Of a stretch of DNA of 44,075 bases, positions 37,943 through 44,075 are shown in pieces; the stretch's first letter is position 1, and each line of letters opens with the position of its first letter. The notes under the pieces are model-generated. The model ran no database searches. It worked only from the letters and a program-made list of their open reading frames with translations, and was not told the origin of the DNA. A program made the position numbers and the translations under genes. The stretch is from an uncultured Oscillospiraceae bacterium (lineage in GTDB: Bacteria; Bacillota; Clostridia; Oscillospirales; Oscillospiraceae). Where the stretch lies: contig CALXDH010000020.1 in NCBI GenBank assembly GCA_944387015.1, positions 1-44,075 on the forward strand. The letters run 5' to 3'.

Positions 37943-39076
37943 ATGATTAAGGTTTGCCATATGACCAGTGGGCATCCGCCGGAGGACGGGCGCATTTTCC
38001 GGAAGGAATGCGTCTCCCTGGCCCAGGCAGGATATGACGTGTATCTGGTGCAGAGAGGTGCCAGTTACGAAAAGGACGGCGTCCATATTGTGGGTGCGGG
38101 GGACTTTCATGGAGGCCGTTTATCCCGCATGATATCTTATGCACGCAATGTCTACCAGACGGCCCTGGGGGTAGATGCGGATATCTACCATTTTCATGAG
38201 CCGGAACTGCTGCCCTACGGGTTAAAGCTCAAGCGGCGCGGGAAAATCGTGATTTTTGACAGTCACGAACGCTATGCGGAGCTGATTGGCCAGAAATACT
38301 ATCTTCCCAAATGGAGCCGGGTTCTGGTGGCCCGGTGTTACGGGGCTTTTGAGCGGTATGTGCTGCGCAGGATCGACGGCGTGGTATTTCCCGCCTTGAA
38401 AGATGGCAAAGATCCCTTTGCCGGACAGTGCCGACATACGGCGATCGTCAACAACACGGCCCTGTTGAGTGAGACCTACGACCAGTATGATCCCGATGTG
38501 AAAAAGGACTCTGAGAGCATCTGTTACGTAGGGGCTTTGGACTATGGGCGGGGCATCACGCACTTGGTGCGGGCTGCTGCGCGGGCCCAGTGCGAATTGT
38601 ATCTGGCAGGGAAATTCTGCCCGGATTCCTACCGGCAGGAACTTCTCTCGATGCCGGAGGCGCATTGTGTTCATGACTGTGGGATTTTGGACCGCCCCGC
38701 TGTGATGGAGCGAATCCAGAGATCTCAAATCGGAATGGCAACGATCCTCAATGTTGGCCAGTATAACCAGTATGACAATCTTGCGACAAAATGCTATGAG
38801 TATATGTCTCTGGGAATCCCCGTTATTCTGACCCGTTCCCCTTATAATCAAAAAGTTGTGGACCAGTACCGGTTCGGCATCTGTGTAGATCCGGAAAATT
38901 GCGAAGAGCTTGCCGGGGCGATCCGCTATCTGTTGGATCATCCGGACGAGGCGCAGGAAATGGGCGAGAATGGCCGCCGTGCCGTCCGGGAAGTGTTCAA
39001 CTGGAGCATAGAAGAGAAAAAGCTCCTCGCTTTGTATGAAGAGATCCTGAACGACAAGAAGGAGATTGCACCATGA
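37943..39076 (+). CDS. GT4-family glycosyltransferase
   Basis: A 377-residue GT-B enzyme starting MIKVCHMTSGHPPEDGRIFR, a common start for capsule and O-antigen transferases in Clostridia. It has DIYHFHEPELLPYGLKLKRR, then ICYVGALDYGRGITHLVRAA, and a GT4-type TKCYEYMSLGIPVILTRSPY block near residues 280-300. The C-terminus MGENGRRAVREVFNW matches the relic at 34301-34363. GGAG lies 8 bases before ATG 37943, and its stop overlaps the next ATG by 4 bases. It presumably adds one of the later sugars, possibly the diacetamido uronic acid given its neighbours. Donor unknown. Confidence 0.88.
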   Translation: MIKVCHMTSGHPPEDGRIFRKECVSLAQAGYDVYLVQRGASYEKDGVHIVGAGDFHGGRLSRMISYARNVYQTALGVDADIYHFHEPELLPYGLKLKRRGKIVIFDSHERYAELIGQKYYLPKWSRVLVARCYGAFERYVLRRIDGVVFPALKDGKDPFAGQCRHTAIVNNTALLSETYDQYDPDVKKDSESICYVGALDYGRGITHLVRAAARAQCELYLAGKFCPDSYRQELLSMPEAHCVHDCGILDRPAVMERIQRSQIGMATILNVGQYNQYDNLATKCYEYMSLGIPVILTRSPYNQKVVDQYRFGICVDPENCEELAGAIRYLLDHPDEAQEMGENGRRAVREVFNWSIEEKKLLALYEEILNDKKEIAP

Positions 39077-40152
39077 AATACGCCCTCATCGGCTGCGGCC
39101 GGATCGCGGTCAACCACATCAAGGCCGCGCTGAATAACCACCTGGAGATCGTCGCCGTGTGCGACGTGCTGCCGGAGAAGATGGAAGCCCTGCTGGCAAA
39201 ATACGACCTGGCAGGGGATGCGTCCATCCAGCGCTACACGGATTACCGGCAGATGCTCGCGGAGCATGACCTCACGCTGGTGAGCATCGCCACGGAGAGC
39301 GGCCTTCATGCCCAGATCGCCCTGGACTGCATCGACGCCGGGGTGAACGTCATCATTGAAAAGCCCATGGCCATGTCCATGGCGGACGCGGAGGAGATCA
39401 TCCGCCGCAGCGATGCCAAGGGCGTGAAGGTGGCCGCCTGCCACCAGAACCGGTTCAACGTGGCGGTACAGGAGACCCGCCGGGCTTTGGAGGCGGGACG
39501 GTTCGGCCGGCTCTCCCACGGGTCCATCCATGTGCGCTGGAACCGCAACCGGGATTACTACGACCAGGCTCCCTGGCGTGGCACCTGGGCCCAGGACGGC
39601 GGGTGCCTGATGAACCAGTGCATCCACGGCATCGACCTGCTGCGCTGGATGATGGGGGACGAAGTAGAGGAAGTCTACGGCGTCACCCGCCAGCAGTTCC
39701 ATGACTATCTGGAGGCCGAGGACGTAGGCCTTGCGGTGGTGAAGTTCAAGAACGGCGCCATCGGTACCATTGAGGGTACTACCAACGTCTATCCCAAGAA
39801 CCTGGAGGAGACGCTCTATCTCTTTGGAGAGCAGGGCACTGTCAAGATCGGCGGCACCTCTACCAACAACATCGACGTCTGGCAATTCGCGGACGCGGAG
39901 GCCGAGGACGCCGGCAAGCAGGGACTTCAGGAAGCCACCAGCAATGTCTACGGCAACGGCCACACCAGCCTGTTTGCCGACATGATGGATGCCATCGAGC
40001 AAAACCGCAAACCCTATGTGGATGCGGTGGCGGGCCGCAACGCCCTGGAGATGGTGCTGGCCATCTATAAGAGCAGTGCCACCGGCGCCCCGGTAAAGCT
40101 GCCCCTTCAGGACTTTGCCAGCACGGATATGGGCGGCTGTCCACTGAAATAA
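39073..40152 (+). CDS. wbpB: Gfo/Idh/MocA oxidoreductase, WbpB-like
   Basis: A 359-residue NAD-dependent dehydrogenase starting MKYALIGCGRIAVNHIKAAL. The NAD fold is followed by the family signature IIEKPMAMSMADAEEI, where K of EKP is catalytic, and the substrate domain contains GGCLMNQCIHGIDLLRWMMG with the conserved histidine. It would oxidise C3 of UDP-GlcNAc uronic acid, feeding the WbpE-type aminotransferase. AAGGAGA precedes the ATG, which overlaps the previous stop (ATGA). The specific reaction is inferred from the neighbouring WbpA, E and D types; the general family is certain. Confidence 0.9.
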   Translation: MKYALIGCGRIAVNHIKAALNNHLEIVAVCDVLPEKMEALLAKYDLAGDASIQRYTDYRQMLAEHDLTLVSIATESGLHAQIALDCIDAGVNVIIEKPMAMSMADAEEIIRRSDAKGVKVAACHQNRFNVAVQETRRALEAGRFGRLSHGSIHVRWNRNRDYYDQAPWRGTWAQDGGCLMNQCIHGIDLLRWMMGDEVEEVYGVTRQQFHDYLEAEDVGLAVVKFKNGAIGTIEGTTNVYPKNLEETLYLFGEQGTVKIGGTSTNNIDVWQFADAEAEDAGKQGLQEATSNVYGNGHTSLFADMMDAIEQNRKPYVDAVAGRNALEMVLAIYKSSATGAPVKLPLQDFASTDMGGCPLK

Positions 40153-40176
40153 AGGGATCGAGGAGACTACAAGATA

Positions 40177-41736
40177 ATGGAACTTTCTTTAAAAAGAGCA
40201 GGAACGCGGGAGGGGTATCGGACGCTGGTGACCTGGCTGCTCCCACTTTCCTTTCTCGGAACCGCGTTTTTAAATGTGGTGACCTATCCCTTTGGTCTTC
40301 ACGCATTCGACACCGCCAGAACGCTCCTGACCAACGGCATCGTTGCTCTGGTCGCCTTGCTGATGCTGGGGGAAATCTGTTTTCTCTGGCGGGAGCAGAA
40401 GGACTGCCGCAGGGTGATTCTCTGGACCGCTTGTATTCCCGCCTTATTTTCGGTCCTGTATCTGATTGGCCTTCTGACCCTTCCCAACAAGGGGTCTATT
40501 CTCATGGCCGCGCTAACAAACGGGTGCTTTCTGGTGTCCGCTTGCTGCGGGTTTCTGGTAATTGGTCTGGAGGACCGTTTCAGAACATTTCTGGGCGTGT
40601 GCCGCATTTATGCTGTGATTCTTTCCCCTGTTCTACTGTACTACTGCATGCGGTTTTATCTGCCCTCCGCCGAATACGGTGTAAACAATCTGGGTGCAAT
40701 GGGCTATATGTCCCTGGGATACCTGCTCCTAGATCTGTGCATTTTTCTGACGGTGGATCTGCTTTTGTTTCCGCCAGTGAACCGGAAGGTCCTGCGGCTG
40801 GACCGAGCGCTGTTCCTGCTCTGCTGCGTCAGCCTTACCCTGACCCAATGCAAGGGCCCAATGCTCTGTTTCGCCTTTCTTTTGTTCCTGTGTCTCCTGG
40901 TTCCATTTCTTCGGAAAACCAGCTTCCGCCCTGCCGTGACTCTGTGTCTGACAGGAGCTCTCTCCCTGCTGCTCTTCAGCACGGTTCTCTTCCCAAACTA
41001 TGGAGGGGGAAATCGTTTGACTGCCTTCCTAGATGAAGTCAGAGGAGAAGATTCCGTTTCCATCTCCATGGAGCAGATCGACGATGTGACGCAGGCAATG
41101 AATCAGGAGAACAATCCCCCCACGGAAACAGACCCTTCCACAGGGACAGACCCGTCTACCGAAACAGATCCTTCTACGGAAACAGCCCCTACGGAACTTC
41201 CAGTTTCCATGGATGATATTCTAACATACTTCTATGACGGAAAAGCAGAAGCGGATCTGCTTGCAGGGAAAATTACGCAAGCACAATATGATGAGATCTC
41301 GGAAACCGCTCAACTCCTCAATTCCACCAACATGGGCGGACGATTCTATCTCTGGCTATGCGCTCTCAAAGAAATCAAAGCCGCGCCTCTCTTCGGAAAT
41401 GGAATCATGAGTTATGAGAGCAAGTATGGCACCTATCCCCATAATCTCTATCTGAACCTAGCCACAGATTTCGGACTGGTCATTACGGCGGCTGTGATTC
41501 TTTTGGGCATAATTACCTTCCTCAAAATGATCCGGCTGTCCAAAAAGAATCTAAAGGTTCTGGCCTTCACCTTATATATCTTTGCCTATCTCCCCGCTAC
41601 CATGGTGGGACGCAGCGTCTATTCCAATATCCCGTTTTTCCAATACGGGATGTGTGTAATTCTGGTATGGTGCCTGTTTCGTCCGGGAAAAAACAATTCG
41701 GAGTTACTGCCTGCCACAGCAGAAGAACACAAGTGA
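40177..41736 (+). CDS. Wzy-like polysaccharide polymerase (O-antigen ligase/polymerase family)
   Basis: A 519-residue membrane protein with about ten hydrophobic segments. It begins MELSLKRAGTREGYRTLVTW. A large extracytoplasmic loop at about residues 280-390 contains a low-complexity TETDPST repeat (roughly 311-337) and later NSTNMGGRFYLWLCALKEIKAAPLFGNG and the YPHNLYLNLATDFGL motif, which is typical of Wzy_C/RfaL-type enzymes. It would join lipid-linked repeat units outside the membrane. Sequence in this family is poorly conserved, so polymerase versus ligase cannot be told apart; in a Gram-positive operon with a flippase a polymerase is more likely. Confidence 0.8.
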   Translation: MELSLKRAGTREGYRTLVTWLLPLSFLGTAFLNVVTYPFGLHAFDTARTLLTNGIVALVALLMLGEICFLWREQKDCRRVILWTACIPALFSVLYLIGLLTLPNKGSILMAALTNGCFLVSACCGFLVIGLEDRFRTFLGVCRIYAVILSPVLLYYCMRFYLPSAEYGVNNLGAMGYMSLGYLLLDLCIFLTVDLLLFPPVNRKVLRLDRALFLLCCVSLTLTQCKGPMLCFAFLLFLCLLVPFLRKTSFRPAVTLCLTGALSLLLFSTVLFPNYGGGNRLTAFLDEVRGEDSVSISMEQIDDVTQAMNQENNPPTETDPSTGTDPSTETDPSTETAPTELPVSMDDILTYFYDGKAEADLLAGKITQAQYDEISETAQLLNSTNMGGRFYLWLCALKEIKAAPLFGNGIMSYESKYGTYPHNLYLNLATDFGLVITAAVILLGIITFLKMIRLSKKNLKVLAFTLYIFAYLPATMVGRSVYSNIPFFQYGMCVILVWCLFRPGKNNSELLPATAEEHK

Positions 41737-41745
41737 GGTATAAAC

Positions 41746-43386
41746 ATGGTCAAAATTTTAGTTCGGGAGCATGGGGTTTATCCCTGGCAGGGAAGTCTGG
41801 AAGAGGACGGGACCATCATCCGGGGGGTCTTCTATTACGATGGAAAGCGATATGAACACGGTATCCCCGAGGAACTCCGGCATATTGAAACAGAGGAGGA
41901 GTTCCAAGCAAAGCAAAAAAAATTGACCGGCCGGTACGCTTTGATCTGCCGCGGTACAAACAGGACCTTTTTTGCCGTGGATCGTATCTCGATATACCCC
42001 CTGTTCTACGGCCTGAGTGAGAAAAACGACATGGTCATCAGCGACAGCTTTGCATTGATAGAACAAGAAACCGGGGCCGTCTGCCCGGACACAGAAGGGA
42101 TGCTTCAATTCCTTTCCACCCAAAGCACCTATGGTAATCGGACGCTGTCCAAAAAGATCCAAACGCTGATGGCCGGGCAGTATGCCGTGCTCAACCATGA
42201 GACCCAGGAACTCTCCGTCCGGGATTATGACACGCATTCCCATACAGAGTCATATCCCCACGACGAGCAATGGCTGACTCAAAAGCACGAGGAAGTATTG
42301 GATGACGTGTTCAGCCGCATGATCCAGGAGTTGAACGGGAAAAAGGTCATCCTGTTTCTGAGCGGTGGGTATGACTCCCGCCTGGTGGCACTGCAATTAA
42401 AGAAGCATGGGTACTCCAATGTCATCTGCGTGTCTTTCGGCAAGCATAAAAGCCGGGATTTCAATGTGGCCAAAGAGGTGGCTGCCAAGCTCGGATTTGA
42501 GTGGATGAGCATTGAAGCGGATCCAAACGCCATGCAGCACCTGCTTGACGACGAATCCAAGAAACACTGGCTTACGCAGTGCTCCAACGGTTTCCGGACT
42601 CCCTATCTGGAGGCTATTCTTCTCAGGCCATATTTTGAGCGCGGCATTTTGCCGAAGGATGGTGTAATCATCAACGGAAACAGCGGTGATTTTATAGAAG
42701 GAGAGCAGTTTTGCCCCAACTTTACCCCCGGAGGCTCGTACCATGCAGATGACATCGTAGACGCGGTACTCGCACGGCACTTCACACTTTCCGGCGAGGG
42801 GCTGAAAAATCATAAACAGCACCGAAACACCATCAAGACGGAGCTGCATCTGGATGACCACCGCACCTACAGTTATTTTGAGTGTCAGGAGCTCTACGAG
42901 CAGATCAACTGGCGGGAACGGCAGAGCAAGTATGTCGTGAACAGCGTCTGGGAGTGCGAAGAACTGCACCAGATGGAGTGGAAGCTTCCCCTCTGGGACG
43001 ATGCGCTGGTGGATTACTGGCTGAATGTTCCCATTGACGAGCGGGCCCATCGGAAGCTGTACTATAAGATGGTGCACGCAGACGCACTTCCCTCTGCAAA
43101 TGTCATGACGCCCTATCTTCTTATGATGAATACCATCAAAAAATGGTGTTTTCCCTTGATCCGAATGGCATATCCTGTGAAAAAGATGCTGGGATATCTG
43201 CGGAATGACTCCGATTACTATATCTGCGACCGGCAGACCTTTTCCAAAATCCTATCCTATACTCGGGGCTTTGAAACGAATACTGTCACGGTGGTCTGTT
43301 ACATGGTTGCTCAGCATCTGTACAGTCGATATTTCGGGGATGTGGTGAAATTTGCAAAAGAACAAATCAAAATCGGAAAGCGGTAA
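41746..43386 (+). CDS. Asparagine-synthetase-like amidotransferase in the polysaccharide operon
   Basis: A 546-residue protein of the AsnB superfamily. The synthetase half has the ATP-binding PP-loop SGGYDS at 206-211 and later GNSGDFIEGEQ. The N-terminal half resembles the glutaminase fold (GRYALICRGTNRTFFAVDRI), but the protein begins MVKILVREHG and lacks the catalytic Cys2 of glutamine-dependent enzymes, so it must use free ammonia or another nucleophile. Related AsnB-like proteins in O-antigen clusters, such as WbqG of E. coli O121, are proposed to amidate uronic acids. Here a diacetamido uronic acid made by the WbpA/B/E/D set is the obvious candidate. GAGGT precedes ATG 41746, 9 bp after the polymerase gene. 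Confidence 0.82.
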   Translation: MVKILVREHGVYPWQGSLEEDGTIIRGVFYYDGKRYEHGIPEELRHIETEEEFQAKQKKLTGRYALICRGTNRTFFAVDRISIYPLFYGLSEKNDMVISDSFALIEQETGAVCPDTEGMLQFLSTQSTYGNRTLSKKIQTLMAGQYAVLNHETQELSVRDYDTHSHTESYPHDEQWLTQKHEEVLDDVFSRMIQELNGKKVILFLSGGYDSRLVALQLKKHGYSNVICVSFGKHKSRDFNVAKEVAAKLGFEWMSIEADPNAMQHLLDDESKKHWLTQCSNGFRTPYLEAILLRPYFERGILPKDGVIINGNSGDFIEGEQFCPNFTPGGSYHADDIVDAVLARHFTLSGEGLKNHKQHRNTIKTELHLDDHRTYSYFECQELYEQINWRERQSKYVVNSVWECEELHQMEWKLPLWDDALVDYWLNVPIDERAHRKLYYKMVHADALPSANVMTPYLLMMNTIKKWCFPLIRMAYPVKKMLGYLRNDSDYYICDRQTFSKILSYTRGFETNTVTVVCYMVAQHLYSRYFGDVVKFAKEQIKIGKR

Positions 43387-43490
43387 TGGGCGCTCCAGTG
43401 TCATGGGGGACTGTACCTTCCCACAGCCCCCGGTCATAACGATCCCCGGTGTCCGAAAAGCTTCCCCACCAGCTTGATCGTGAGGAATCT

Positions 43491-44075
43491 ATGAACGCAA
43501 GAAAAAACAGCATTTTCCGGGCGGGACTGTTGGTTGCGCTCTTCGCGCTTTTTTCCAAGTGCCTTGGCTTTCTGCGGGAGACGCTGATCGCAGCCTATTT
43601 CGGCGCGACCGCTGAAACGGACGCATTTTTTCTGGCGCAGAACATGCCCGCCATGATCTTTCCGGCAGTATGCACCAGCATCTCCACAGCATTTATCTCT
43701 CTCTATGTACTGCGCCTGACGGAAAAAGGGGAGCGCTGCGGAGACCAGTACGCCTCCAGAATGCTCTGGGCCTCTCTTTTGCTGTCTGTTGTTCTGTCCG
43801 TGGCCGGCATAGTCTGCGCACCGCTGCTGGTCCCCTTGTTTGCCCCGGGATTTTCCCAGTCCCAGGTAACGCTGGCCACCCATCTGACCCGGCTGACCAT
43901 GGCGGCCTTTCCGCTGACCATGCTGCAATACATGCTCAGCGCCATTTTGAACGCCAAAAAGCTGTTTATCGGATCACAGGTGGCTGGCCTCCTCTATAAT
44001 ATCGTCATCATCGCCGTCACCGTGGTCCTCGGAAGCTGCCAAAGCCTTAACACGCTCACACTGACCATCGTTGCG
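43491..44075 (+). CDS. murJ: MurJ/MviN-family lipid flippase, N-terminal part (3' end cut by the window edge)
   Basis: Starts at ATG 43491 (MNARKNSIFRAGLLVALFAL) and runs off the window after 195 residues. The start of the family is clear: FSKCLGFLRETLIAAYFGAT and ETDAFFLAQNMPAMIF. It lies 104 bp after the AsnB-like gene, same strand, with TGAGGA just upstream. From 43954 on it repeats bases 1-122 of the window. Continuing from 43953 into base 1 keeps the frame and completes a 497-residue protein that ends at 1031. It probably flips the lipid-linked glycan made by this operon, since no Wzx/PST-type flippase is present. Confidence 0.88.
   Translation, partial: MNARKNSIFRAGLLVALFALFSKCLGFLRETLIAAYFGATAETDAFFLAQNMPAMIFPAVCTSISTAFISLYVLRLTEKGERCGDQYASRMLWASLLLSVVLSVAGIVCAPLLVPLFAPGFSQSQVTLATHLTRLTMAAFPLTMLQYMLSAILNAKKLFIGSQVAGLLYNIVIIAVTVVLGSCQSLNTLTLTIVA
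43954..44075. repeat. Terminal direct repeat, right copy (matches 1-122)
   Basis: Same 122 bases as the left end with 5 substitutions at 44030, 44037, 44049, 44057 and 44060. See the left copy for the interpretation. Confidence 0.95.

Overview
The window looks like DNA from an anaerobic, Gram-positive member of the Clostridia, probably an Oscillospiraceae-type gut bacterium. Reasons: moderately high GC outside the 25-30 kb section, strong AGGAGG-type ribosome binding sites, extended -10 promoters, a glycyl-radical pyruvate formate-lyase, an S-layer-homology surface protein, a sortase-type (PKTGD) surface protein, and a c-di-GMP-I riboswitch. This taxonomic call is inference from gene content; there are no rRNA, tRNA or other core markers in the window.

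Topology. Bases 1-122 and 43954-44075 are the same sequence with 5 substitutions (first 76 bases identical), both inside a murJ-family flippase gene and in the same reading frame. Joining base 43953 to base 1 gives one uninterrupted 497-residue MurJ-family protein that ends a long polysaccharide operon and is followed by a terminator. The window also carries a plasmid-type replication initiator flanked by iteron-like repeats, a primase-helicase, and a ParA/ParB partition operon with a small ribbon-helix-helix protein, but no housekeeping genes. The simplest reading is that this is about one full turn of a circular plasmid of roughly 43.95 kb, assembled with an overlapping, strain-variant end. 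A chromosomal segment flanked by two diverged murJ copies is the alternative.

Layout. 1-1031: 3' part of murJ. 1.1-1.55 kb: two small phage-tail-region relics on the minus strand. 1.9-3.8 kb: a PglF/CapD-type UDP-GlcNAc 4,6-dehydratase. 4.1-7.1 kb: pflA-pflB behind a leader terminator. 7.4-10.5 kb (minus): a leucine-rich-repeat, InlB-repeat, SLH surface protein. 10.66-12.65 kb: operator region, RHH protein, parA, parB; then a VanZ-family gene. 13.5-18.0 kb: two c-di-GMP turnover genes. 18.0-19.2 kb (minus): ferredoxin, membrane Fe-S protein and an ArsR-family repressor with an operator over its promoter. 19.4-24.95 kb: a conserved small unknown gene, a c-di-GMP-I riboswitch and a 1625-residue cell-wall-anchored adhesin. 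25.0-29.8 kb: an AT-richer replication module. 29.9-44.1 kb: a polysaccharide operon that opens with an integrase N-terminus fused to a PglD/NeuD-type acetyltransferase.

How it fits together. The sugar genes form two rare-sugar routes: a UDP-diacetylbacillosamine route (PglF, PglE, PglD and PglC types) that would prime the glycan on undecaprenyl phosphate, and a WbpA/B/E/D route to a 2,3-diacetamido uronic acid, with an asparagine-synthetase-like enzyme that may amidate it. Two GT4 glycosyltransferases, a Wzy-like polymerase and a MurJ-family flippase complete a Wzx/Wzy-like pathway. On the same molecule, c-di-GMP synthases and a possible phosphodiesterase set a signal that a riboswitch reads to control a giant adhesin. 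My overall interpretation is a possibly plasmid-borne surface-remodelling (biofilm or host-attachment) program.
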